Origin: Brachybacterium sp. P6-10-X1
GTDB taxonomy: Bacteria > Actinomycetota > Actinomycetes > Actinomycetales > Dermabacteraceae
Assembly (NCBI RefSeq): GCF_001969445.1
Contig: NZ_CP017297.1
Span: forward strand, 868,001 to 932,000
Length of the DNA stretch: 64,000 nucleotides
Direction: 5' to 3'
Positions within the stretch are counted from its first letter, which is position 1; every line of letters starts with the position of its first letter. Below, piece by piece: positions 7,112-15,150 of the stretch. A program made the position numbers and the translations under genes. The notes under the pieces were generated by a model. It searched no databases. It worked only from the letters and a program-made list of their open reading frames with translations, and was not told where the DNA came from.

Positions 7112-8710
7112 GTGTCCGAACTCATCGGTGGCCACCGAGGAACCGACCGGCGCGACAGGGTCCCCGTCGCCATCGTCGGCGGCGGCCCCGTCGGGCTCTC
7201 GCTGGCGCTCGGCCTCGCGCATCACGGTGTGCGGTCGGTCCTGGTCGAGAAGAAGGTACGGACGGACGCGCGCTCCCGGGCGCCGGGAATTCATCTGCGC
7301 ACGCGCGAGATCCTCCGCCGATGGGGCGTCGAGGAGAGACTCCTGGCGGAGGGGACCTTGCGCGAGAGCGTCGAGCTCCATACGCGGTCCGGGCGGTCCT
7401 TGGTGTCGATCGACTACTCGATCCTGGACTCGGAGGCCGATCGTCCGGGGGTGCTGTTCCTCGAGCAGGCGCAGACCGAGCAAGTGTTGCTTGACGCGGT
7501 GCGAGCCAGCGGACTGTGCGAGGTCCGGTTCGCCACCGAGGCGGTCGAGCTCGAACAGGACGCCGAGCGTGCGGTGCTCACCTGCCGCGACGGCGAGTCC
7601 CTCCGAACGGTCGAGGCCGACTTCGTCGTCGGCTGCGACGGCGCGAAAAGCTTCACGCGCAGAGCGCTTTGCCTGCCGTTCGAGGGCTCCACCTATTCGA
7701 TCCGGGCGATGCTCGTGGATCTCCGCGTCGACGACGACCGCGACGCGCTCCCCTGGCCCCGCATCTGGAACGGGTCCGGTGGGCTGACCGTGGCGGCACA
7801 CCTCCCCGACGGCGCGTGGCGTCTCATGCACATGGAAAGAGGACGGCCCGACCACGACGAGGAGGTCGGCAAGCCGGAGGTCGAGCAGCACATGAGGCGG
7901 ACGCTCGGCGCCGGCGCGTTTGAGGTCGAGTGGGCGAGCCAGTTCCGGCTCCACCAGCGGGCGGCACCGACATACAGAGTCGGACGCGCCCTGCTGGCCG
8001 GGGACGCCGCGCACGTCCACAGCCCTGCGGGTGGCCTCGGGATGAACGCCGGCATCCAGGATGCGCACAACCTCTGCTGGAAGCTGGTCACAGCGTTGCA
8101 CGGCGGCGACGCGGAGAGGCTACTTGCCTCGTACGACGTCGAGCGCCGCTCTGTCACAGCCAAGGACGTGACGCGCCAGGCCGACCTCATGACTCGGGGC
8201 TTCCTGCAGACCCCGGCGGCACTGCGCATGCCCCTGTTCTGGGCGGTGCGACGGATGCTCGCCGTCGCGCCGATCCGCAGGGCGCTGCTTCGACGCATGA
8301 CCATGATCGCGCTTGCCTACGACAAGTCTCCTCTCCTGCGGCCGGGCTGCTCTGCAGTCGGCGCACGCCTGCCCAACCCCCTGATCGCACGCGCCGACGG
8401 CAGTCGGGCCCGGCTCTACGACATAGCGTCGGACGAGCCGTTCCTGATCCACGTCGCCGACCGGAGACGCGAGGCAGTTGACACGCCGCTGGAGGTGATC
8501 CGAGTCGGCGTCGACGGGTATGACGAGCCTGCCGGACTCCTGCGGCGGATCACAGGAGGTCAAGAGGGATACATCCTCGTGCGCCCCGACCTCCACATCG
8601 CATGGGTCGGGCAGGACCACGACGACCTTGACGAGATCGTCCAGATGGCTCTAGGTACGCACCCGAGCGCAATCATCGAACCGGTCGGACAGCAAGGAAG
8701 AGCACGATGA
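7112..8710 (+). CDS. FAD-dependent aromatic-type monooxygenase
   Basis: 532 aa, the usual size of class A flavin hydroxylases of the PheA/TetX/MhpA type. FAD is held by VAIVGGGPVGLSLALGL at the N-terminus, the DG motif region reads VVGCDGAKS, and GDAAHVHSPAGGLGMN is the second FAD/ribityl motif. The C-terminal thioredoxin-like extension of phenol-hydroxylase types is present in shortened form. The GTG at 7112 is preceded by GGAGGAGG. The same frame is open far upstream but that stretch overlaps the TetR gene and is not coding. Its TGA overlaps the SDR start (ATGA). It is expected to hydroxylate an aromatic or polyketide-like substrate using NAD(P)H and O2; the substrate is unknown. Confidence 0.85.
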   Translation: MSELIGGHRGTDRRDRVPVAIVGGGPVGLSLALGLAHHGVRSVLVEKKVRTDARSRAPGIHLRTREILRRWGVEERLLAEGTLRESVELHTRSGRSLVSIDYSILDSEADRPGVLFLEQAQTEQVLLDAVRASGLCEVRFATEAVELEQDAERAVLTCRDGESLRTVEADFVVGCDGAKSFTRRALCLPFEGSTYSIRAMLVDLRVDDDRDALPWPRIWNGSGGLTVAAHLPDGAWRLMHMERGRPDHDEEVGKPEVEQHMRRTLGAGAFEVEWASQFRLHQRAAPTYRVGRALLAGDAAHVHSPAGGLGMNAGIQDAHNLCWKLVTALHGGDAERLLASYDVERRSVTAKDVTRQADLMTRGFLQTPAALRMPLFWAVRRMLAVAPIRRALLRRMTMIALAYDKSPLLRPGCSAVGARLPNPLIARADGSRARLYDIASDEPFLIHVADRRREAVDTPLEVIRVGVDGYDEPAGLLRRITGGQEGYILVRPDLHIAWVGQDHDDLDEIVQMALGTHPSAIIEPVGQQGRAR

Positions 8711-9507
8711 CATTTCGAGACCAAGTAGTCGTCGTCACAGGAGGAGGGGGTGGGATCGGTCGTGCAATGGTCCTCGACCTGCTGGGTTGCGGCGCGCAGG
8801 TCGCTGCCCTGGACATCCGCCAGGACGGTCTCGAGGAGATCACCAACCTGGCCGCGGCCGGTGGCCGTCTGTCGACCCATGCCGTCGACGTGAGTGACAG
8901 AGCCGGGGTGCAGGGCGTGGCGGAACAAGTGCTCGCCCGGCACGGATCGATCGACGGAGTCATCCATAACGCCGGCATCATCCAGCCGTTTGCGCGTTTC
9001 GTCGACCTCGACTACGAGGCGATCGACAAGGTCGTAGCCGTCAACATGTACGGGACGGTCCACGTGGCCAAGGCGTTCCTGCCCCACCTCATGACGAGGC
9101 CCGAGGCCCGCTTCGCCGTCGTCTCCAGTGCGGCGTCGTTCCTCCCGCTCACCGGACAGGGCATCTACGGCGCTACGAAAGCTGCCGTCAAACTGTTCAC
9201 CGAAGGGCTTCGGGCCGAGCTCTCGGAGACCGGCGTGAGCGTGTCGGTCGTGATCCCGGGTTCCGTAGCGACAGACATAGCATCCAACTCGGGGGTGGAC
9301 ATGGGCTCGCGCTTCGAGTCCGACAGCAGGCGTTCCTCGGCGACCACCGCTGAAGCGGCCGCCCGAATCGCACTCGATGGCATCGAAGCCCGTCGCATGC
9401 ACGTGCTTGTCGGCCGCGACGCCGGCCTCCTGAATTTCGCCAGCCGCATTGCTCCGAAGCTCACCACTCGCCTCGTCGCCAAGCGGCTCAACCAGCTGTT
9501 GCCCTGA
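8707..9507 (+). CDS. Short-chain dehydrogenase/reductase
   Basis: 266 aa, classical SDR. Cofactor motif VTGGGGGIGRA at residues 10-20, HNAGI, the catalytic Ser in VVSSAAS, and YGATK. The residue after beta-2 is Asp (ALDIRQ), which favours NAD(H). Coupled by ATGA to the monooxygenase gene, so it likely oxidises or reduces an alcohol or ketone made in the same pathway. A GC-rich hairpin follows about 37 bp after the stop. Confidence 0.85.
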   Translation: MTFRDQVVVVTGGGGGIGRAMVLDLLGCGAQVAALDIRQDGLEEITNLAAAGGRLSTHAVDVSDRAGVQGVAEQVLARHGSIDGVIHNAGIIQPFARFVDLDYEAIDKVVAVNMYGTVHVAKAFLPHLMTRPEARFAVVSSAASFLPLTGQGIYGATKAAVKLFTEGLRAELSETGVSVSVVIPGSVATDIASNSGVDMGSRFESDSRRSSATTAEAAARIALDGIEARRMHVLVGRDAGLLNFASRIAPKLTTRLVAKRLNQLLP

Positions 9508-9543
9508 ACAGCGACCACAGTCGCCACCAGCACCCGCACAACA

Positions 9544-9571
9544 CCGCCGGCCACCGAGAAGGCACCGGCGG
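9544..9571 (+). terminator. Hairpin after the SDR gene
   Basis: CCGCCGG and CCGGCGG, 7-bp arms around a 14-nt loop, 36 bp downstream of the stop. There is no T-run, as is common in actinobacteria, so the terminator role is inferred. Confidence 0.45.
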
Positions 9572-9910
9572 CGGCGCTCCTCCGAGTAGGTTTTCCGAGC
9601 CATGGTTCATGTTTTCGCTTCCACTGGCAGATGTTTGAATCAGGGTGTCCACAATCAAAGGGCAGGACCCGTCATCAGTGGTGTTGGGTCGGCACGTCTG
9701 GATGACTTTGTGCGCAGTGATGTGTTGGCCGATCCAGGTAGTTCGAGGGAGGTGATACCGTAGAATGTCGCCAGGTTCTCGCTTGAGAAAGGCAGGCTTG
9801 CACCTCTATGAGGGAATCCGACTCAGCTTCTTTCGAATCTCGCCTACTTACACCATTGTTGACGAAGATCGTTTATAACACCTTTTAAGCCGGAATGGCG
9901 GTCTGGTCAA
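9572..9910. other. Gene-free stretch between SDR and EthD genes
   Basis: About 340 bp with visibly lower GC than the surroundings and stops in all frames. I see no intact gene, RNA or clear terminal inverted repeat. It may be the worn flank of an insertion element, since an IS3 remnant lies 340 bp further on. Confidence 0.4.
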
Positions 9911-9938
9911 TTGGCCATCTTGATCAGTTTGCTACACT
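9911..9938 (+). promoter_or_regulatory. Promoter of the EthD gene
   Basis: TTGGCC (9911-9916) and TACACT (9933-9938) with 16-bp spacing, 6 bp before the ATG at 9945, so the transcript would be nearly leaderless. The -35 lies inside an imperfect palindrome TGGTCAATTGGCCA, similar in form to GntR-type operators. Confidence 0.4.
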
Positions 9939-9944
9939 GTGCAC

Positions 9945-10229
9945 ATGATCCGGGTGACGTTCCTCTATTCGAAGACCGACGAGTCGACGTTTGACATGGA
10001 CTACTACACGTCGACGCACATGCCGATGCTCGCCGCCGCGCTCGGCGACGACTGTCGGAGTTGGGGCGCTGACAAGATCACCCGCGGCCCGTACGAGGCC
10101 ATTGGATGGGCGCTCGTGTCGAGCACCGAAGCGTTCGACGCAGCAACCGAGAACGGCGACATCAGTGCAGACGTCGCCAACTACTCGAACGTGCGCCCCG
10201 ACGTGGTCGTGGGAGATGTTGTCAGATAA
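9945..10229 (+). CDS. EthD-family protein
   Basis: 94 aa, standard length for EthD stand-alone proteins (ferredoxin-like dimeric alpha/beta barrel). MIRVTFLYSKTD opens it, and FDMDYYTSTHMPM carries the conserved tyrosines and the H-M-P triplet; YSNVRPDVVVGDV is the usual end. An upstream in-frame GTG (9939) would add two residues; the ATG is preferred. EthD proteins occur beside oxidative catabolic genes, and some catalyse decarboxylation or cyclisation; here the role is open. Sequence of an IS3 transposase begins right after the stop, so the 3' neighbourhood has been replaced. Confidence 0.8.
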   Translation: MIRVTFLYSKTDESTFDMDYYTSTHMPMLAAALGDDCRSWGADKITRGPYEAIGWALVSSTEAFDAATENGDISADVANYSNVRPDVVVGDVVR

Positions 10230-10244
10230 ATTTAGAGCACGAGG

Positions 10245-10535
10245 GTTGAGATCGCGGCCAGTGGAGGAGATCGGCGTGGGGGCGCAACTGCTGGGTCGCT
10301 GGGTCCAGCAAGAACGCGAGCGTCGTGATCCAGCACCGGCCCCGGATACGCCCTTGACCGGACAGGAGCGGGAAGAGCTCAAGCAGCTGCGTCGGCGGGT
10401 CCATGACCTGGAGCGGGACAACGAGTTCCTGGGAAAAGCAGCAGCCTTCTTCGCGTCGAAGCCACCCGGGCGGAACGGTTCGAGTTGATGGACTCGGAGA
10501 AGGCGGACTACGAGTCCCTCGACCAACAGCACTTT
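10245..10535 (+). mobile_element. IS3-family insertion sequence remnant
   Basis: The C-terminal part of OrfA is readable: GAQLLGRWVQQERERRD, then LKQLRRRVHDLERDNEFL and KAAAFFASKP to a TGA at 10486-10488. Overlapping it in another frame is the usual start of OrfB (ERFELMDSEKADYESL), which breaks off near 10530. The OrfA N-terminal HTH and nearly all of OrfB, including the DDE domain, are missing, so the element is dead. Both ends are lost and no inverted repeats can be recognised. Confidence 0.8.
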
Positions 10536-11358
10536 ACCCGTTCTTCGCCATGTGCGAGGCACGGTCCTCTGCATGAAACTCCCATGGTTCTTGCGGTAGC
10601 ACATCGCCCGTTTCCATCAGCGTCTTGAGGTTGGCCAGCACTGCGGGCCACCCCTGCCCGACGCCATGGAGCTCGTCCATGCTCGTCAGCGAGGTATGGG
10701 TGACGGTGAGTTTGATGATGTCGCTGCCCGGCTCTATCTCGAATGCGACCACGCTCGGCTCAAGCGTCGAGTCGTCGAAGCGCTGAGGGTCATCGAAACC
10801 GAAGACGAGGCGGCGGGGACGATCGAACTCGATAACCCGCCCGGAGGCGTCAGCGATCCCTGAGCCGTCGACGCGGACGTGATCGACCCTGCTTCCGATC
10901 TGCCAGTCGGAGACCTGCGAGTGTCCCCAGAATCGGCCGGACAGATCACGATCGGTAAGTGCGTGCCAGACCTGTTCAGGCGTAGCTCGGATGTAGGTGG
11001 TATAGATGTAGTCGGGCACTGTCTCCGTCGTTGATGCAGTCATCGCGTACTCCTCGGCACGTTGCTTGATGGCAGAGAGGGCCGCGAGTTGCGACTCCTC
11101 GAACTTCCAGATCCAACGATGCTGGATCTCATGGATGGGCACGGGGTTCAGGTAGTGCAGCTTTCGCCGCCCCTCACGCACCGATGTCACAAGCCCCGCT
11201 GCTTCCAACAGGTCCAGATGCTGGCTGACCGACTGACGGCGCATGTCCATACCCTCACAGAGATCGCCCAACGTCAGGCCCGACCGCTCGTGCAGCATGT
11301 CGAGGAGCCGACGCCGACCGGTATCGGCGAGTGCCTTGAACACCATGTCCGCTTCCAT
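10534..11358 (-). CDS. ArsR HTH regulator fused to SRPBCC (AHSA1) domain
   Basis: 274 aa. Residues 1-90 are an ArsR-type winged helix (MVFKALADTGRRRLLDML, then RRQSVSQHLDLLEAAGLV). Residues 110-255 are an AHSA1/SRPBCC domain (TYIRATPEQVWHALTD, then SRVDHVRVDG and FEIEPGSDIIKLTVTH). This ArsR-SRPBCC fusion is a known architecture in actinobacteria and is thought to bind a hydrophobic ligand. The start at 11358 (MEADMVFK) has AGG 5 nt upstream; a longer version would start at 11394. Its stop abuts the broken IS3 OrfB. Confidence 0.8.
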   Translation of the reverse strand: MEADMVFKALADTGRRRLLDMLHERSGLTLGDLCEGMDMRRQSVSQHLDLLEAAGLVTSVREGRRKLHYLNPVPIHEIQHRWIWKFEESQLAALSAIKQRAEEYAMTASTTETVPDYIYTTYIRATPEQVWHALTDRDLSGRFWGHSQVSDWQIGSRVDHVRVDGSGIADASGRVIEFDRPRRLVFGFDDPQRFDDSTLEPSVVAFEIEPGSDIIKLTVTHTSLTSMDELHGVGQGWPAVLANLKTLMETGDVLPQEPWEFHAEDRASHMAKNG

Positions 11359-11390
11359 GACCTCATCATGCAGGCATATGCCTACATCTT

Positions 11391-11812
11391 TCAAGCCTTC
11401 GGCAAAACTCGCCTAAACAGCCCGCGCATGGCTACGGCGGTCTCATCCGACACCGTTTGTCGCCCAGAGCCAGCACCACCCGGGCTATGGCTTGGGAGGG
11501 TGTCGGCCAGAGTTGACACCGCTTGATGTCGGACGAAACCGGCGAAGCCACCGCGCAACACGACCACGGCCGGATAAAACGCAATCGCTGGAAGCAGGAT
11601 CCGCTTGGTCCGGTCCCGCAGGTACGAACGCGAACCGTCCTTGCGCAGAACCATCGCACCAAGTAGCCGGCCAGCGCCATGAACAACGTCGTCCGGAACA
11701 GGTGGATGACCGCTGTGACCGGGTTAGCGAGCAGGCTGGACTCGGCATCGGCCACCGCCCACTGGGTGTCGACCTGGAACGGCAGGAGGGCATGCAGCAC
11801 AATCCCGAGTAG
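11391..11812 (-). pseudogene. Acyltransferase-3-like membrane protein, frameshifted fragment
   Basis: One frame reads LLGIVLHALLPFQVD, then TAVIHLFRTTLFMALAGYLV. A second frame continues YLRDRTKRILLPAIAFYPAVV. Together they match the first two membrane segments and the following R-x-K-R-I-L-L-P of acyltransferase-3/OpgC-type proteins. A frameshift near 11650, a stop just upstream (11813) and loss of about 250 C-terminal residues make it nonfunctional. The following 11813-12010 shows no gene. Confidence 0.6.
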
Positions 11813-12010
11813 CTACGCTCCCCCTCGCAGGCCGTCCACGCAGCCGTCGGGTCGGGCGTTCGTCATGACCCTGCTCTAATGAGACATCGCCGACTGATTC
11901 CGCCGAGCGACTTTGTTGGTACGATCGTGTCGCCATGAGTTTGACGGTAGCACGCAGTGATTACCTGCGTCGAGTGCGCTTGTCGACGCCGGTGCTGCAG
12001 CGGGTCCGGT

Positions 12011-12037
12011 GCCTTCGCCACCCCAGGCGGCGAAGGC
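12011..12037 (-). terminator. Hairpin after the marR gene
   Basis: GCCTTCGCC and GGCGAAGGC form a perfect 9-bp stem with a 9-nt loop, 18 bp beyond the stop of the minus-strand MarR gene. No T-run follows. Confidence 0.6.
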
Positions 12038-12055
12038 GTGGCCCTCCTCCGAAGA

Positions 12056-12547
12056 TCAGCCCTTGGGCGCTCGGTCTCGACCCTGGACCGGAGCTGAGCG
12101 ATTGTTCGCCGCCACGGCCTTTCCCGCCTCCGCCAGGGCATCGAGCTGGTCGCCGCTGAGGTGATCAATCAAGTGACGGCGCACCGAGGCGACGTGGTGG
12201 GGCGCCGCAGCCTGGATCACGGTCGTCCCGACGTCGGTAAGCGTGATGACGGCTGCCCGGGCGTTGTCGGGCAGGTTCGTCTTGCGCACCAGTCCGCGGC
12301 GCTGCATGCGGGAGACTTGGTGCGCCGTGCGACTGGTCGACCAGAGCATGCCCTCACCGAGCTCCGTCAGCCGAAGCCGCCCCTGCGCGGCAACCGAAAG
12401 GGTCGCCAACACGTGATAGTCAGCCTCGGACAGCCCGCTGTCAGTGGCCAGGTCCCGGCCGATCTGCAGATCCAGGACGGCGCGCAGCGCGAGGAAGCCG
12501 CGCCAGGCTTGGCCCTCGCGCTCGGACAGCCAGTCGTCGTCTGTCAT
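12056..12547 (-). CDS. MarR-family transcriptional regulator
   Basis: 163 aa. Winged-helix core: SGLSEADYHVLATLS, LRLTELGEGMLWSTSRTAHQV, then the wing RRGLVRKTNLPDNARAAVI and a C-terminal dimerisation helix. The ATG at 12547 starts MTDDDWLSEREG, typical of the subgroup; longer upstream reading is antisense to the divergent gene. It faces an FMN reductase across a gap that holds two copies of a TTGAC-NN-GTCAA palindrome, so it probably represses itself and the reductase/quinone-oxidoreductase operon. Confidence 0.88.
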   Translation of the reverse strand: MTDDDWLSEREGQAWRGFLALRAVLDLQIGRDLATDSGLSEADYHVLATLSVAAQGRLRLTELGEGMLWSTSRTAHQVSRMQRRGLVRKTNLPDNARAAVITLTDVGTTVIQAAAPHHVASVRRHLIDHLSGDQLDALAEAGKAVAANNRSAPVQGRDRAPKG

Positions 12548-12571
12548 GGCCACATTCTCCGCAATCGCGTA

Positions 12572-12615
12572 TTGACATGTCAACTCCAACGCGTAGCGTA
12601 GTGTTGACACGTCAA
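12572..12615. promoter_or_regulatory. Two MarR-type operators in divergent promoter
   Basis: TTGACATGTCAA (12572-12583), a perfect palindrome, and TTGACACGTCAA (12604-12615), with the same 5-bp arms, are 32 bp apart centre to centre, three helical turns. The first contains a TTGACA -35; with TAGCGT (12594-12599) at 16-bp spacing it makes a plausible rightward promoter. Bound repressor would cover both promoters. Confidence 0.75.
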
Positions 12616-12654
12616 GTCGACTCTCCTGAGCCGACACGGAGAAGGAGGAAAGGC

Positions 12655-13245
12655 ATGCACCGTCTGACCGTCGTGCTTGCCAGCACCCGACCCGGGCGCA
12701 CCGGCCCGGTGATCGCGGACTGGTTCCTGGATCAGGCCCGGGGACACCCGGACTTCGAGGCGCAGCTGGTGGACCTGGCCGAGATCGGGCTGCCGCTGCT
12801 GGACGAGCCCGAGCATCCGATCCAACGCCGCTACCGGCACGAACACACACGTCGTTGGTCGGCGATCGTGGACGCCTCGGACGCGTTTGTACTGGTGACA
12901 CCGGAGTACAACTACGGGATCCCCGCCGCGCTGAAGAACGCGGTGGACTACCTGTACTGGGAGTGGGCACACAAACCCGTCGGCTTCGTCAGCTACGGGA
13001 TGGCCTCGGCCGGTCAGCATGCGGTGGCGATGCTGCGCCAGGTGCTGACCCCGCTGCGAATGACGCCGGTTACCCCGACAGTAGCCATCCCGCTGCGGGA
13101 CCTGGTCGACGAGCAGGGAGCCCTGCACCCCAAAGACTGGATGGGCTCGGCGGCCGAAGGCATGCTCGCCGAGCTCGCCGGGCACGCCCCGGCCCTGGCC
13201 GGGCTGCGGGAAGCCGGCCGCGCGGCGGACGCAGCGGCCGGGTGA
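12655..13245 (+). CDS. NADPH-dependent FMN reductase
   Basis: 196 aa flavodoxin-like fold. VVLASTRPGRTGPVIADW is the FMN-phosphate loop; VLVTPEYNYGIPAALKNAVD carries the family TPEYN motif. It starts at 12655 after GAAGGAGG. Members reduce FMN, quinones or azo compounds using NADPH. As first gene of a MarR-controlled operon with a quinone oxidoreductase, a role in quinone or electrophile detoxification is likely. Confidence 0.88.
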   Translation: MHRLTVVLASTRPGRTGPVIADWFLDQARGHPDFEAQLVDLAEIGLPLLDEPEHPIQRRYRHEHTRRWSAIVDASDAFVLVTPEYNYGIPAALKNAVDYLYWEWAHKPVGFVSYGMASAGQHAVAMLRQVLTPLRMTPVTPTVAIPLRDLVDEQGALHPKDWMGSAAEGMLAELAGHAPALAGLREAGRAADAAAG

Positions 13246-13266
13246 TCACTGATGGGAGACGTCACC

Positions 13267-14226
13267 ATGATGAGGGCCGCCGGGTTCGACCGGCACGGCC
13301 CGCCCGAGGTGCTGCGGATCAGCGCCGCACCCGTCCCCGTACCGGCACCGGGCCAGGTCCGGGTCCGGGTGGTCGCGGCCGGGGTGCAGCCGTTCGACAG
13401 CCTCGTCCGCTCCGGGGCGCCGGGCATGAGCACTGAACTGCCGGCCGGAATCGGCAATGAGTTCGCCGGGGTCGTCGACCACGTCGGGGACGCCGTGATG
13501 AGCTTCGGCCGTGGGGATGAGGTGATCGGCTGGGCTCACATGGCCACGCACGCCGAATACGTCGTCACGAGCACGAACGCCGTCGTCGCCAAGCCCTCCG
13601 GGATCGCTTGGACTGAGGCCGGGGCGCTCGGGGCCTCGGGCCAGACTGCGCTGAGTGCCCTGCGCGAGCTCGAAATCACCCGAGGTGAGACGCTGCTGGT
13701 CGCCGGTGCGGCCGGCGGAGCCGGATCCATGCTCATCCAGCTTGCCCGCCTGAGCGGTGCCCACGTGATTGGCACCGCGAGCCCGCCGCGTCACGCCTCC
13801 CTCCGTCTGCTCGGAGCCACACCGATCGACTACGGACAGGATTGGACGTCCCGGGTCGACGCGGCCGCGCCCGGCGGCATCGACGCCGCCCTGGACGCGG
13901 TGGGCGGTCCGACCCTCCAGGATCTGACCGATCTGATCGCCGACCGGAACCGGATCGGAACACTCGTCGATCACCGCCAGGCCGCCGAGCTCGGCGTGCG
14001 CGGCATCCGCGCGCAGCGCTCGACACAGCAACTGCAAGTGCTCGCCGACCTGGCCGTGCAGGAACGTCTGCGGGTCAGTGTTCGGGCGCGGTACCCGCTC
14101 GAGAAGATCGCCGAGGCGCACCGAGACGTCGAGACCGGACACGGCCACGGCAAGGTCGTCCTCGACATCGGGACACCACCTCCTGCGTCAGTATCCTCCG
14201 GCGGCGTGACGGTCCGCCCCTCATGA
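13267..14226 (+). CDS. Zinc-free quinone oxidoreductase (MDR superfamily)
   Basis: 319 aa, NADP-dependent oxidoreductase of the medium-chain dehydrogenase superfamily without zinc ligands. The N-terminal GroES-like domain has GPPEVLRI and NEFAGVVDHVGD; the Rossmann domain has LLVAGAAGGAGSMLIQLA (A-x-x-G-x-x-G). The start at 13267 is set by GGGAG 8 nt upstream; an ATG at 13252 lies upstream of that site. It follows the FMN reductase by 21 bp, so the two are one operon. Its C-terminal 90 codons are echoed by a degenerate copy at 15010-15100. Its TGA overlaps an EamA remnant. Confidence 0.85.
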   Translation: MMRAAGFDRHGPPEVLRISAAPVPVPAPGQVRVRVVAAGVQPFDSLVRSGAPGMSTELPAGIGNEFAGVVDHVGDAVMSFGRGDEVIGWAHMATHAEYVVTSTNAVVAKPSGIAWTEAGALGASGQTALSALRELEITRGETLLVAGAAGGAGSMLIQLARLSGAHVIGTASPPRHASLRLLGATPIDYGQDWTSRVDAAAPGGIDAALDAVGGPTLQDLTDLIADRNRIGTLVDHRQAAELGVRGIRAQRSTQQLQVLADLAVQERLRVSVRARYPLEKIAEAHRDVETGHGHGKVVLDIGTPPPASVSSGGVTVRPS

Positions 14227-14540
14227 TGGGCGGCCTCCACGTCGCGGGCTCCAGCCTGGTCTTCGGCACATCCGACTTCCTCGGCGGAGTCCTCGCGCGC
14301 CACCTCACGGTGCTCTGGGTCTCACGCCTCAGCATCCTCGTGCTGCTGGCGGTCGTAGTGCTCGCCGGCGGACCGTCCCGGCCCGGCCTGCGCTTCCTCG
14401 CTCTCGCCACGCTGAGCTCGGCGAGGTGGTCGCTCAGAAACGCCGCGCCAGTCGATCCGGTGGTGCACCTGGAAACCCCACCCACAAAGGAGAGATCCAA
14501 TGACGGTCATCTATCGCGTCGACAAGTTCGTCGTTCCTGA
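14223..14540 (+). pseudogene. EamA transporter, truncated first copy
   Basis: Starts in ATGA overlap with the oxidoreductase and reads GGLHVAGSSLVFGTSDFLGG, then LTVLWVSRLSILVLLAVVVL, closely matching the first two membrane segments of the full EamA gene at 15150. Near 14420 a small deletion changes the frame; the following CTCGGCGAGGTGGTCGC is still identical to the intact copy but out of frame. The open frame then runs on as noise to 14540, over the start of the next gene. Confidence 0.8.
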
Positions 14541-14817
14541 ACAGGCTCGTGACCAGTTCTGGACCAACGTCCGGTGGACGCACTCAGTATTGCGCAGCCA
14601 GCCCGGCTTCCTCGATGACGTTCTCCTGGAGAAACAGTCCGGTCCGGGCCGCTTCAACATCGTCACGATCGTGCGATGGTCCTCGACTGACGATCTGACG
14701 GCAGCCGGGACGGCAGTCGAGAAGGCCCACCACGCAGCCGCCTTTCAGCCAGCTGAGTTCTTCCGGAGCGCTGGCATCGAGGCGGATCTCGGCAACTACA
14801 TCGCAGCGCAGCCGTAG
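14500..14817 (+). CDS. Antibiotic-biosynthesis-monooxygenase (ABM) domain protein
   Basis: 105 aa, stand-alone ABM/DUF-like dimeric alpha/beta barrel: MTVIYRVDKFVVPEQAR, SVLRSQPGFLDDVLL, FNIVTIVRWSSTDDL. A strong AAAGGAGAG lies 7 nt before the ATG. Members act as cofactor-free oxygenases or heme- or quinol-related proteins, and a YgiN-like quinol monooxygenase role would fit the neighbouring quinone reductase; that is inference from context. It sits between the two EamA copies, so it interrupts or arrived with the duplication. Confidence 0.75.
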   Translation: MTVIYRVDKFVVPEQARDQFWTNVRWTHSVLRSQPGFLDDVLLEKQSGPGRFNIVTIVRWSSTDDLTAAGTAVEKAHHAAAFQPAEFFRSAGIEADLGNYIAAQP

Positions 14818-14895
14818 CGCGAACGATCACACGATCTCGTCGCGTGTTCGGCGTTGCTGCTGCATCGAAGCAGAAACCACCGAAAGGTAGACGTC

Positions 14896-15150
14896 GTGTT
14901 GCTCCACGAGAACCGCACCTACGTTGTCACTGGTGCCGATAAGAGCGTCGGGGCACTGACCGCGCAGACCCTTGAGGCGCAGAGAGGGCGGGTGGTTCGC
15001 TGCGGCATCGATGAGGACGTCGGCATCAGCGCACAGCGCTCCGCGCAGCAGCTGCTCGCCGACCGGCCCGACCAGGGACATCTGCGGGTGAGCGTCCGGG
15101 CTCCGCTTCTTGCTTCCGCGACCTCCGGCGTCGTGATGGACGACTTCTGA
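14896..15150 (+). pseudogene. Chimeric remnant: SDR N-terminus joined to quinone-oxidoreductase C-terminus
   Basis: 84 codons from a GTG preceded by GAAAGG. The first 40 (RTYVVTGADKSVGALTAQTL, then GGRVV-like strand) resemble an SDR Rossmann start with the glycine motif damaged. From about 15010 the sequence GISAQRSAQQLLADRPDQGH, then LRVSVRA, matches the C-terminal part of the oxidoreductase at 13267 (GIRAQRSTQQLQVLADLAVQ). It ends in ATGA overlap with the intact EamA gene, as the full oxidoreductase does with the broken EamA copy. Too short to fold as either enzyme. Confidence 0.65.

Noticed and set aside
9572..9910. Possible transposase gene or IS ends
   Set aside because: Stops in all frames and no transposase motif or paired terminal repeats could be read.
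11935..12159. Short Arg/Pro-rich plus-strand gene
   Set aside because: It overlaps the marR 3' end and its terminator hairpin, has no ribosome site and looks like a complementary frame.
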